Assembly: GCF_014773435.2 (NCBI RefSeq)
Contig: NZ_JACXAG020000003.1
Span: 62,001-126,000, forward strand
Source of the DNA: Polycladospora coralii
GTDB lineage: Bacteria; Bacillota; Bacilli; Thermoactinomycetales; Thermoactinomycetaceae
Direction of reading: 5' to 3'
DNA: 64,000 bases
Shown here: one piece after another, positions 35,915 to 44,326 of the stretch
Numbering within the stretch: the stretch's first letter is position 1
How the letters are laid out: each line of letters opens with the position of its first letter
Position numbers and translations under genes: made by a program
Notes under the pieces: generated by a model
What the model was told of the DNA's origin: nothing
Seen by the model: only the letters and a program-made list of their open reading frames with translations
Databases searched by the model: none

Positions 35915-36421
35915 CTAGTAGGAATCTTCTGCACTCAAATTGTAAAAATTACCGCCATATTTAAAGGAAGCATATACGGCTTGTTTATATCCTGTTACGT
36001 TACCGGTTACCGTAATATTATTGTAATCTTGGACGTTCTCCCTCCGATTGGTAACCTTCGTTTTATAGGTAGCTGATTCTTCTGCCTGGTTCAATGTGAC
36101 TACACTAGGTGCCGCAATCTGCAGAGTAAATCCTATAAACTGAAACTTGGTTGATAATTCAATTTCATCAGGATAAGGCCCGTAGGCAAAAGCGGAGCTT
36201 GAACCATTAACAGAAGCATTCTGCCAATAATTCATATTAACAGTTGAATTAAACCAAGTACTGATAGAGTTTCCTTCGTCTGTAGTCCTATCATAGTAAC
36301 CATGGAGGCTACGTGTATCGGCAAAAGCAGTTGAGGAGAATGCTACCATTACAATAGCTAATGCGAATGTCGATATGAACAAATTTTTTAATACTCGTTG
36401 ATAACTAAAGGTTATATTCAT
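35915..36421 (-). CDS. Secreted hypothetical protein, 168 residues
   Basis: I do not recognise the mature protein. Residues 1-34 are a signal peptide (cleavage after AFA at 32-34). The mature part of about 134 residues is rich in Ser, Asn, Tyr and Thr, without Cys, and looks beta-sheet-rich (TVNMNYWQNASVNGSSS, then alternating strands to VYASFKYGGNFYNLSA). The start is set by AAGGAGAATTTAT before ATG 36421; the open frame extends further to 36475 without a binding site. The downstream lipoprotein gene on the same strand suggests a pair. Confidence 0.7.
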   Translation of the reverse strand: MNITFSYQRVLKNLFISTFALAIVMVAFSSTAFADTRSLHGYYDRTTDEGNSISTWFNSTVNMNYWQNASVNGSSSAFAYGPYPDEIELSTKFQFIGFTLQIAAPSVVTLNQAEESATYKTKVTNRRENVQDYNNITVTGNVTGYKQAVYASFKYGGNFYNLSAEDSY

Positions 36422-36685
36422 ATAAATTCTCCTTTTAAAATAATTTTTTAATAAAAAATATTTGATTGTACGCATCTTCGATGAAAATACCCCTCCTTAT
36501 CTTTATTTTATTTGCTTTCGTACTTAGGTTATATAGAATCATAAAACAAAAAAAGAATATATATTATATTTTTTCTATCCTTTTTATTGGATAGTACATT
36601 ATGGAATCTTTAATGAGTAAGCCTAAAATCGTTTCAAAATCAAAAAATGACTAGTTGTATGAGCTAAACATTTGATGAGTCGCTA

Positions 36686-36863
36686 GAGCCTCATTTCAAA
36701 AATCATAAATATACATTTTGGTGAGAAATATCAGAAATAGAGTATGCTATAAATTATGGATAGACATGAACTTACAGATAAGCAATGGCAGAAAATAGAA
36801 CCCTATTTACCTAAACGAAAAGGCGGAAAAGGAAGACCGATCGCAGATCGACGAAAAACATGA
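36686..36863 (+). pseudogene. IS5-family transposase, N-terminal stub with possible IS left end
   Basis: From ATG 36756 the frame reads HELTDKQWQKIEPYLP and KGGKGRP, the start of IS5-type (DUF4096) transposases, then stops after 35 codons at 36863. A GAGCCTCATTTCAAAA sequence at 36686-36701 resembles an IS terminal repeat. The rest of the transposase is missing and no matching right end is visible. Confidence 0.75.
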
Positions 36864-36864
36864 G

Positions 36865-37122
36865 ATGGAAACATCTATGTATAAAAAAATGGAAAAACAA
36901 AGAGATCACCGGTATTTTAGTTTGAAAAAGAACTAGAAAAACAGCCGAAACTTAGTGAGAAAGTAGTCAATATTACAGCCAAAAAAATTGGACGACGAGG
37001 AAAAGAAACTGGCTAGAGTAGCAAGGGAATCTTACAGAGAGAATGAGAAGTGGCCGGGTGAACAGAAGTTAGCTACAATGGCAGAATCAAAGCAATCGAT
37101 GGCGAGAAAAGTTTTGGATTGA
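36865..37122 (+). pseudogene. Decayed helix-turn-helix protein of plasmid/ICE type
   Basis: Three overlapping frames combine into one ancestral protein: METSMYKKMEKQRDHRYF, then LEKQPKLSEKVVNITAKK, then DDEEKKLARVARESYREN followed by KWPGEQKLATMA. The last part resembles 'ARESY-x-WPS-x-RKLA' DNA-binding domains of actinomycete/Firmicute mobile elements. Frameshifts fall at A runs near 36930 and 36981-36987. The parent family is only suggested. Confidence 0.5.
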
Positions 37123-37375
37123 CTAAAGCACAGTAGTAGATAGTAGAAGAGTAATAATTGGATCTTTTATTAAGTAGAGTCATTGTGTAAAAATATTTAT
37201 AATAAAATTATGTTTTTTCTATTTTTTCTTATAAAACACTTCTAATACTTATTAAAAAGAAAGGATTTTTGTTTTTACAACCTGTCGTTGAAAAGAAGAA
37301 TACAAAAGTGATGGTTATGTATAAGAAATAGCGTTTCTACGACCATATAGAGCCGTTTAAGGGTAAACCAAAAAA

Positions 37376-37412
37376 CAATCCACGCTAAACCTTTAGGCTA
37401 TAGCGTGGATTG
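37376..37412 (-). terminator. Terminator of the 253-residue secreted-protein gene
   Basis: CAATCCACGCTA and TAGCGTGGATTG are perfect 12-base arms; on the minus strand a T6 run follows. Confidence 0.85.
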
Positions 37413-37436
37413 TGGCTCACTACAAATTGTTACATT

Positions 37437-38198
37437 TTAATTGGGAAGATTAGGATTTCTATCAATATAGTACAGAATTTGTTTAGGCTTCTCCACATAT
37501 ATATTTTTCTCATTATCATCTAACACCTTAACGATGATATTCAATCCATGATGACCAAATCCCAATTTATAGCGTTGCATTTCTCTATAGCTTACTTTTA
37601 CTAAATCCCAACCTGTTGCAGTATAATAATCACGTATTTGATATGGATCTTTAGGGCCTAAAAATGTTTCGGTAATTTGAGTAGATTTTCTCCATGAACC
37701 TGTTTTTGAAAACTCTGCACCAAAACTGGCATTAATGATTTGCTGTAATTCACCAGAGATCGAAAGGTTTCCTCTATATACGGTTGTTCCGCTGCTTTCT
37801 AACGTGGTTGTTATTTTTCGTGTTTGGCCTTGTAACATGCTATATAGATGCGTTTGATCAGTCTTATTAATATCATATTCTACTGTCTTTTTTTCGTGAA
37901 GATGATAGGAAGGGGTAAGTCCTTCATCTTTAAAGGTGAAGCTACTCCAATAGATATTGTTACGACAAAAATTAAAAACTTCTCTTGTAATAGGATTGGC
38001 AAAGTTGCTTTTTGCCACCTCTAAGCAAATATCTTGATTGGGTTCTGCATATACTGGTGTATTTGATATAAGTTGCTCATTTGTATTGTTTATTCTTTTG
38101 ATAATCACAGTATCTCCAGTAAATGCACTCACACTATTAGTACTAATCAAATTAAAGATCACCGTTATTGTAAATATAGATATCCAGAGCTGTTTCAT
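37437..38198 (-). CDS. Secreted hypothetical protein, 253 residues
   Basis: I do not recognise this protein. Residues 1-25 are a signal peptide (cleavage after SVSA). The mature part has two Cys (about 47 and 67) that could form a disulfide, and a Ser/Thr/Gly-rich central section (about 125-190: TTVYRGNLSISGELQQI, INASFGAEFSKTGSW) with alternating polar and apolar residues. This style occurs in beta-structured secreted and pore-forming proteins, but no family signature is seen. GAGGAGAG precedes ATG 38198. It has its own terminator and lies between pseudogenes. Confidence 0.7.
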   Translation of the reverse strand: MKQLWISIFTITVIFNLISTNSVSAFTGDTVIIKRINNTNEQLISNTPVYAEPNQDICLEVAKSNFANPITREVFNFCRNNIYWSSFTFKDEGLTPSYHLHEKKTVEYDINKTDQTHLYSMLQGQTRKITTTLESSGTTVYRGNLSISGELQQIINASFGAEFSKTGSWRKSTQITETFLGPKDPYQIRDYYTATGWDLVKVSYREMQRYKLGFGHHGLNIIVKVLDDNEKNIYVEKPKQILYYIDRNPNLPN

Positions 38199-38532
38199 AA
38201 AATAACTCTCCTCGCAAAAATATATTTTTTCTTATAAATAGATCGAATAGCTGTGTATAAGTATATATACAGCTCGATAATTCCTCCTTTCGCATGTAAA
38301 GAGAATCCCAATAGAATTTACTTACAATTTGAATTATAGTGTCACACTGTTTATGAGTTGAATTTTATAAAATTATACATTCAAAATAAATGCCAATAAA
38401 TCAATTATTTTTATTCTTTTTTAAGTAATTGACGTATGGAAGCATACAAAGTTATATGGATACAAATCTGTAAATTTAGAAGGATGGATATGCATTGTTA
38501 TCTTTGTGTATGTGCTGTATGAATTAGTATGA
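38199..38532. other. AT-rich intergenic region
   Basis: Upstream region of the 253-residue secreted-protein gene. No gene or clear regulatory dyad beyond a short GTATG-GAAG-CATAC palindrome near 38436. Confidence 0.5.
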
Positions 38533-39065
38533 TCTACGAATAAAATTACAATCACAAGCTATCCTATTCCAGCAACTCAAGTGAATGATATGACGGATCG
38601 TGCTTCCGTTGTGGTTGAAGGTCTACTCGTACGAAAGAAAGAATCTGTACAATCAGACGAATTAAATGAAACATGGGAGTTTAAGGTGAATGAGATTCTT
38701 ACAGGAGACTTGAGAAAAAGCGTGATTTTAGTGGGGGGGTCGTCATAAAACGAGATGGAACTTAGGTACAGTTCATCCGTATTATATTCGTCCGCTTCTT
38801 ATTTCTAGAGAAATCTATAGAGCATCCAGGGGTGTATGTTCCAAGTATTTATCCCGGTGAAATTTTGATTACCGATGAGGGAAAAACAGAATGGGTCAAA
38901 TTTGACCTGCGATTAGAAACACAAACCGTACCTATCATTAAAGAGGGGAAAGTAAGTAAAACTAATATTGAAATTACACAGAATGGATATGATCATAGTG
39001 ACAAGCTTAAACAAGAGGTTAATGGAAAATCTAAAGCGGAAATTAAAGCAAAGATACTCGAATAG
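38533..39065 (+). pseudogene. Decayed gene of unknown function, two or more frameshifts
   Basis: Frame one, without a start codon, reads ITSYPIPATQVNDMTDRASV through NEILTGDLRKSVILVG to a stop at 38748. A second frame carries GTVHPYYIRP, and the third, open from 38832, continues YPGEILITDEGKTEWVKFDL to the stop at 39065. The joins lie at a seven-G run (38733-38739) and near 38800. Together they make one protein of about 170 residues, perhaps exported, that I cannot name. Confidence 0.6.
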
Positions 39066-39271
39066 AAATAAAGCATCATACATACCCATCGATCAATTAA
39101 GCTATCATTCCCATTTAATCGTAAAAATTAGACTTTTTCTATTTTAGATATAAATAATTAAGCTTTACGATCTAGCGCGATATTGATAAAATGACGTCGA
39201 ACATAAATTTCAACAATAGTGTAAAGCCGACTGGGTTCAAATTTAAAATTTTAACTAAAGAGGGTGTCTTC

Positions 39272-39994
39272 ATGGAAACAAATACACAAGTACAAGAGCA
39301 AAAGCCGTCGATGCTTGGGTTTTTGACTAGTCCGAAGGAACAGTTAGAACGTTTAAAAGTAAAGCCTACGTTTTGGTTACCATTAATCATATATGTCGTA
39401 ATACTAAGTGCACTCAGTATCGCCCAGAGTTATTACACACTCTATGAGAACCCGGATGTCATTTTACAAACCTTACCAGCAGAGCAACGGGAATCTGTTT
39501 CACAATCACAAAACTTAATGAATGAAAGTATGAAAAATATGCAATTTATAGGCAGCGCTATTGTTTCACCTATTGTATTTGCAGTGGTACCGTTGTTTGT
39601 GGCGTTTTTTTACTGGTTGATGCAAAAAATATTTGGTGGAAAAGCAACTTTTAAGCAAATGTTTGCATTACAAGCCCATTTGTTACTATTTGCTGTGCTA
39701 AGCACACTGATAGGGACTGTATTGCTATTTGTAGCTGACATTTATGGAGAGGGTTTGGCTAGTTTAGCAGTATTCGTCAGTGAGCCGGGTATGTTGAAAA
39801 ATATACTAAGCTTGTTTGATGTGTTTAATCTATGGGGGCTCTTTATTACATCGCTAGGTCTGATTATATTAGCTCATCTTTCTAAAGGAAAAGCGTTGAC
39901 AATTGTAGGAATCAGTTTTACCTTACAAATATTGTTTATTATTGCGGTAACAAAACTAGCGGATATGGTAAGCTCTCTAACAGGTGGTATGTAA
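39272..39994 (+). CDS. yknW: YIP1-family membrane protein YknW
   Basis: A 240-residue protein with five or so membrane helices and the Yip1 layout (a short cytoplasmic N-terminus with SMLGFLTSPKEQLERLKVKPTF). In B. subtilis YknW assists assembly of the YknXYZ transporter, which protects against the toxin SdpC. The start is ATG 39272 behind GAGGGTG; the open frame reaches back to 39191 without a binding site. First gene of yknW-yknX-yknY-yknZ. Confidence 0.82.
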   Translation: METNTQVQEQKPSMLGFLTSPKEQLERLKVKPTFWLPLIIYVVILSALSIAQSYYTLYENPDVILQTLPAEQRESVSQSQNLMNESMKNMQFIGSAIVSPIVFAVVPLFVAFFYWLMQKIFGGKATFKQMFALQAHLLLFAVLSTLIGTVLLFVADIYGEGLASLAVFVSEPGMLKNILSLFDVFNLWGLFITSLGLIILAHLSKGKALTIVGISFTLQILFIIAVTKLADMVSSLTGGM

Positions 39995-40023
39995 CCGTAT
40001 TTAATCATGTCGTGGAGGTTCTT

Positions 40024-41124
40024 ATGAAAAAGAAGATCGGTATAGGGATTGGTATCGTGATCGTAATCGCGATATTGATTACGGTAGCTATAAACAAAAA
40101 TGCAGGCCCTGAAGTCGTACAAGTGACAAAGCTTAAGAAGGAGCGCATGAATGAGAAAATTGTACTCTCGGGCACACTAAACGTTAAAAATAGACAAAAT
40201 ATTTATCGCAAAATGGAGCTTGGAGAGATCAAGGATATCCTGGTAGAAGAAGGTCAGGATATCAAAGTAGGCGATCCACTTATTGAATATGAAAGCCCAG
40301 TGACGGATAGTGAGATTGAACAAGCGAAGTTACAAGTAAAAACCGTAAAAATACAATTAGATAATCTATATAAAAAGAAAAAAGAAGCACAAAAAGAAGC
40401 AAATAGCGGAGAGTCAGAAATGGAACGAACCGCTGCTAAAGCAACTGTCGAAGATTATAAACAACAAATTCAATTAGCCGAAATTGAAAAGGAACAAAGT
40501 GACAAACAGTTGGCATTGGCGCGCGATAAAAAGAGTGATTTGGTGATCAAGAGTAAGATTGCGGGTAAAGTGATCCAGATTGCAGAAGATCTTGAGCAAA
40601 GCCAATCACAAGAACCTGTAATTGTAATCGTAGATCCCAAGAATATGGTTATTGAATCGAGTGTGTCTGAGTATCAAGTGATGGATGTAAAAGTAGATCA
40701 AAGTGCTGTTATTAAATCAGACGCCATCGCAGACAAGAGCTGGCGTGCAGTCGTGACGAAAGTAGGCGAACTTCCTCTCCAGAATCCGATGGAACAAGCA
40801 CAAGGAGGAGGGGGGCAAGTGAAATATCCGTTAACCCTCCGACTTGAAGATGAAGTGATACTCAAAATTGGTTCCAAATTAATCGTTGAAGTGGTAACAG
40901 ATACCGAGGAAGGACTCACTTTACCACGTTCGGCTGTAAAGAAAGCTGGGGATAAAGATATCGTATATGTGGTTCAAAGTGGTAAAGCCGTACAAAAAGA
41001 AGTGAAGATGGGCAAACAAGATAATCAAAACGTAATGATTACGTCAGGAATAGATAAAGAAGAAAAAGTGATCCAAAACCCTTCTACCACATTAACAAAT
41101 GGGGCGGAAGTGAAAGTCCAATGA
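40024..41124 (+). CDS. yknX: YknX-type membrane-fusion (HlyD/MacA) protein
   Basis: A 366-residue periplasmic-adaptor-type protein on the outer face of the membrane: N-terminal membrane anchor (about 3-23), lipoyl-like halves flanking a coiled coil (about 95-165; KVKTVKIQLDNLYKKKKEAQ), beta-barrel and membrane-proximal domains. The start at ATG 40024 follows GGAGG; GTG 40012 overlaps that site. It overlaps yknY by 4 bases. Confidence 0.88.
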   Translation: MKKKIGIGIGIVIVIAILITVAINKNAGPEVVQVTKLKKERMNEKIVLSGTLNVKNRQNIYRKMELGEIKDILVEEGQDIKVGDPLIEYESPVTDSEIEQAKLQVKTVKIQLDNLYKKKKEAQKEANSGESEMERTAAKATVEDYKQQIQLAEIEKEQSDKQLALARDKKSDLVIKSKIAGKVIQIAEDLEQSQSQEPVIVIVDPKNMVIESSVSEYQVMDVKVDQSAVIKSDAIADKSWRAVVTKVGELPLQNPMEQAQGGGGQVKYPLTLRLEDEVILKIGSKLIVEVVTDTEEGLTLPRSAVKKAGDKDIVYVVQSGKAVQKEVKMGKQDNQNVMITSGIDKEEKVIQNPSTTLTNGAEVKVQ

Positions 41125-41816
41125 TTCAATTAAAGCAAATTTATAAGCGTTATCAAGCTGGTGAGTCAGAAATGACCGTCTTACAGGATATTAACTTTAC
41201 GGTTAATCAAGGTGAGTATGTAGCGATTATGGGGCAATCTGGATCGGGTAAGTCAACCTTGATGAATATATTAGGATGTCTCGATCATCCTTCGGAAGGC
41301 TCTTACTGGATAGATGGTGTAGATGTCCTGTCGCTAGATGATCCACAAACTGCGCAACTACGTAATCGCATGATTGGGTTTATTTTTCAGCAATTTCAGC
41401 TACTCCCGCGTTTAACAGCTAAACGTAATGTAGAGCTTCCATTAATTTATGCAGGTTTGCCTGCCAAGAAGCGGGAAGAGCGGGCAATCGAAAGCTTACG
41501 TAAAGTGGGATTGGAAGACCGGATGCATCATTTACCCTCTGCCTTATCAGGTGGACAGCAACAGCGCGTAGCGATTGCACGTGCTATGGTAACGGAGCCG
41601 ACCCTACTTCTTGCGGATGAACCGACAGGAGCATTGGATACCCAATCTGGTGCAGTTGTACTTGATTTGTTTGATCAGTTACATCAAGAAGGTAAAACGA
41701 TTGTCATGATTACGCATGATGCAGAGGTTGCAACGCGAGCGCAGCGACAAATTATCATACGGGATGGAGAAATTATCGAGGAGAAAAGGCGACCAGTAGA
41801 GGGGGAGATGCCGTGA
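41121..41816 (+). CDS. yknY: YknY-type ABC transporter ATPase (MacB/LolD class)
   Basis: A 231-residue ATPase: Walker [23 protein letters not shown] loop region, signature [15 protein letters not shown], Walker [13 protein letters not shown] and switch His ITHD. It couples with the YknZ permease in a mechanotransmission-type exporter. Overlaps both neighbours by 4 bases. Confidence 0.92.
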   Translation: MIQLKQIYKRYQAGESEMTVLQDINFTVNQGEYVAIMGQSGSGKSTLMNILGCLDHPSEGSYWIDGVDVLSLDDPQTAQLRNRMIGFIFQQFQLLPRLTAKRNVELPLIYAGLPAKKREERAIESLRKVGLEDRMHHLPSALSGGQQQRVAIARAMVTEPTLLLADEPTGALDTQSGAVVLDLFDQLHQEGKTIVMITHDAEVATRAQRQIIIRDGEIIEEKRRPVEGEMP

Positions 41817-43009
41817 ATATTTGGGAAAGCATACGCATGGCACTCGACTCCATCTGGGCCCATAAACTACGTTCTATCCTGACTATGCTAGGAATCGTTA
41901 TAGGCGTTTCCTCGGTGATTATTATTGTCGGAATTGGACAAGGTGGGAAAGAACAACTGACAGAATCCGTTACAGGCAGCGGAAATAGCATTACGATCGT
42001 TCCTAAATTTGATGAGAATGAAATGTATATACCCGATGAGTCTGTGCAGTATTTTACGCCTGCAGACTTGGAAGGGCTAAAGCGAATTCCGGAAATAAAA
42101 GAAGTCGTCTATAGTAGTATGCAAAGCGGATCCATTCAAAATAAAGATAAAACAGTAGAAGGTGCCATGGTTTTTGGTGTGAATAGTAATCGTGCATTTG
42201 ATACATATGGGGCGATAGTGGACAAAGGAACCTTGTTTACCGACGCTGATTATCAGAGTGGTGGTAATGGCATTATCATTTCCCAAAATGTAGCGGAAGA
42301 TCTGTTCGAGGACGAAGAACCAGTTGGAAAGATTTTGCGGGTGCACGCGCAACCGCTTCAAGTGATTGGCGTTCTGCAAAAACCGACAGGTTTACAGGGG
42401 ATGTTTGACTTCCCCAATGCATATATTCCAGCTCCAACGTGGCAAAACATTTTTGGGTCACTCGATGTAAGTCAAATAGATGTCCAAGTTGAAAGTGCAG
42501 AGCAAATTCAGGTAGCGGGAGAGTCGGCGATAAGTTTATTGAATGACAACCATTCCGGCCAGCAAGAATACGAGGTACAAAATTTTGAGTCATTTACAGA
42601 AATGATTAGTAAAGTAACGGACATCATGACATTAGTCATCGGTAGCATCGGTAGTATATCCTTACTCGTTGGGGGTATCGGTGTGATGAATATTATGCTG
42701 GTATCCGTAACGGAGCGCACCCGTGAAATTGGAATTCGTAAGTCACTTGGTGCAACGAGACGAAATATCTTAATGCAATTCTTAATTGAATCTGTTACGC
42801 TAACCTCCATTGGTGGAGCAATGGGCATATTACTGGGTGCATTTGTGATCTATACGATTCGTTTACTCGGCATTTTCCCAGCTAGTGTGTCGATTTGGGT
42901 AGCTATCGGTGGTGTGCTTTTCTCCATGTTATTTGGTGTTGTATTTGGCATTTTACCAGCTAATAAAGCATCTAAGTTACATCCGATCGACTGTTTAAGA
43001 TACGATTAA
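41813..43009 (+). CDS. yknZ: YknZ-type ABC permease (FtsX/MacB class)
   Basis: A 398-residue permease with one N-terminal membrane helix (about 20-42), a large extracellular domain (about 45-270) and three C-terminal helices with the FtsX motif (GGIGVMNIMLVSVTERTREI). It starts with GTG overlapping the yknY end. Last gene of the efflux operon. Confidence 0.9.
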   Translation: MNIWESIRMALDSIWAHKLRSILTMLGIVIGVSSVIIIVGIGQGGKEQLTESVTGSGNSITIVPKFDENEMYIPDESVQYFTPADLEGLKRIPEIKEVVYSSMQSGSIQNKDKTVEGAMVFGVNSNRAFDTYGAIVDKGTLFTDADYQSGGNGIIISQNVAEDLFEDEEPVGKILRVHAQPLQVIGVLQKPTGLQGMFDFPNAYIPAPTWQNIFGSLDVSQIDVQVESAEQIQVAGESAISLLNDNHSGQQEYEVQNFESFTEMISKVTDIMTLVIGSIGSISLLVGGIGVMNIMLVSVTERTREIGIRKSLGATRRNILMQFLIESVTLTSIGGAMGILLGAFVIYTIRLLGIFPASVSIWVAIGGVLFSMLFGVVFGILPANKASKLHPIDCLRYD

Positions 43010-43048
43010 AGCATTCCTCCCACTTCTGTGATGAATAACGCGGTAAGG

Positions 43049-43085
43049 AAATAGAGATCTTAAAGATTAAGGTCTCTATTTTTCT
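43049..43085 (+). terminator. Terminator of yknWXYZ
   Basis: AATAGAGATCTT pairs with AAGGTCTCTATT (one G-T wobble) followed by TTTTTC. Confidence 0.75.
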
Positions 43086-43149
43086 TATATTGATGTTTAT
43101 CCATCGTTGTGAATATGACGATATCATATAACGGGAATGAGGGTTTACT

Positions 43150-44004
43150 TTGAAGAAACAGGTCGCTGTAGTAACGGGAACCTCATCAGGTGTAGGGCTT
43201 GCTTTAAGTGAAGCACTAGCGCAATCTGGATGGAAAGTATACGCTACCATGCGCAATTTAGATAGAGGAGAAGCTGTTCGAGATTTACAAGATAAGGGAT
43301 TAGATATCGAATGCTTACAACTAGACGTACAATTACAAGAATCAGTTGATCATGCAATTGCTGCGATTATGAAGCGAGAGGAAACTATCGACCTACTCGT
43401 TAACAATGCGGGTATTGGTTATATTCGCACAACTGAACAAGCGACTGAAGAAGCATATAAAAATGTATTTGATATTAATGTTTTTGGTGTCATTCGTTGT
43501 ACGAAAGCAGTCTTACCGCATATGCGTGAACGAAAGCAGGGTAGAGTGGTGACAATTTCATCTATTGGTGGACTCGTGGGCCAACCATTTAATGAAATTT
43601 ATTGTGCTACAAAATTTGCAGTGGAAGGGTATTTCGAAAGTTTGGCTACTTATGTCACGCCTGAATTTGGTATCGAATTTATGATTGTTGAACCAGCAGG
43701 CATTTCATCTGCATTTGCCAATCATGTAATGAAACAAGTAAGTGAATCAGGCGGTTTCTACAAAGATGAGTATGAACCATTATTAAATGCATATTTGGGA
43801 AGTAGGGAACATTTTCCACCTGAGATCATGCAAACATCTGAGCAAGTAGCAGAAGTGGTTGTAAAACAATTGTCTGCTCATCCTCTCCCTTTGAGAATGC
43901 GTACATCGGCTTGGGCAGAAGACTTTTGTCGGTATAAGACAGCATCAGATCCTACTGGCTTAATTCAAACCAAAGAAGTACAACAACTCATGCTAAGGAA
44001 GTAA
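43150..44004 (+). CDS. Short-chain dehydrogenase/reductase
   Basis: A 284-residue SDR of the classical type: cofactor loop TGTSSGVGLAL (about 9-19), NNAG (about 86-89), catalytic Ser in ISSIGG, and YCATK with Tyr and Lys. The basic residues after strand 2 (ATMRNLDR) suggest NADP(H). The substrate is unknown; the text is similar to oxidoreductases acting on ketones or retinol-like compounds. The TTG start follows GAATGAGGG. It is monocistronic. Confidence 0.85.
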   Translation: MKKQVAVVTGTSSGVGLALSEALAQSGWKVYATMRNLDRGEAVRDLQDKGLDIECLQLDVQLQESVDHAIAAIMKREETIDLLVNNAGIGYIRTTEQATEEAYKNVFDINVFGVIRCTKAVLPHMRERKQGRVVTISSIGGLVGQPFNEIYCATKFAVEGYFESLATYVTPEFGIEFMIVEPAGISSAFANHVMKQVSESGGFYKDEYEPLLNAYLGSREHFPPEIMQTSEQVAEVVVKQLSAHPLPLRMRTSAWAEDFCRYKTASDPTGLIQTKEVQQLMLRK

Positions 44005-44050
44005 GTCGTGTCTTCCCGCGACTGGAATGGGCGCATCATCAAAGCCCGAC

Positions 44051-44097
44051 GATGGTCTACCCCTCAAATGGTGATGCTAATGGAGGCGTGGACCATC
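44051..44097. repeat. Long hairpin without T run between SDR and the small membrane gene
   Basis: GATGGTCTACCCCTC pairs with GAGGCGTGGACCATC with one mismatch and one wobble around a 17-base loop. It abuts the stop codon of the minus-strand small gene and follows the SDR stop, so it may end both transcripts. Confidence 0.55.
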
Positions 44098-44200
44098 ATC
44101 TTCCTTTGAGACGTTTCATAATGCTACGTAACAAAAAGAAAAGAATGATAAGTACGATAGCAGACAAAAGTAAACCTTTAAAACTGAAGGAACCTGGCAT
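44096..44200 (-). CDS. Small single-span membrane protein, 34 residues
   Basis: A minus-strand open frame too short for usual gene callers. It has ATG at 44200 with AGGAAAG 7 bases upstream, a short N-terminus (MPGSFSFKG), one hydrophobic helix (LLLSAIVLIILFFLLRSIM) and a basic end (KRLKGR). The composition and binding site are those of real small membrane proteins. No family is recognised and no partner is obvious; antisense coincidence cannot be excluded. Confidence 0.5.
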   Translation of the reverse strand: MPGSFSFKGLLLSAIVLIILFFLLRSIMKRLKGR

Positions 44201-44326
44201 AGAATATCTTTCCTGACTATTTTTACTTTTTCAACTAAAGCTTATTCTCAACTAAGATGGTGAGTCAAGCATAAGGCCTGTTATTCGGCATTATATGCTC
44301 ATTTTTCGGCACTATAAAAGGAGTGT

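Larger units (their letters stand above)
36422..37436. other. Decayed mobile DNA between two secreted-protein genes
   Basis: Contains a putative IS left end near 36686, a truncated IS5-type transposase, fragments of a DNA-binding protein with frameshifts, low-complexity TAG-rich sequence, and a terminator at 37376. No intact gene. Confidence 0.65.
44005..44326. other. Intergenic region with a long hairpin and a tiny ORF
   Basis: Holds a hairpin at 44051-44097, a minus-strand 34-codon gene at 44096-44200, and the start region of the sigma-54 activator, in which TTCGGCA occurs twice (44284 and 44305). Confidence 0.55.

Noticed and set aside
39100-39271. Right-hand copy of the tRNA-Ser 3' end (attachment site of the island)
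   Set aside because: No copy of CACCCTCTCCGCCA or similar was seen between 34 and 40 kb.
44284-44315. TTCGGCATTATA/TTCGGCACTATA direct repeat as a sigma-54 promoter for the activator gene
   Set aside because: GG-to-GC spacing is 8, not 10 bases; may be a regulator site but evidence is thin.
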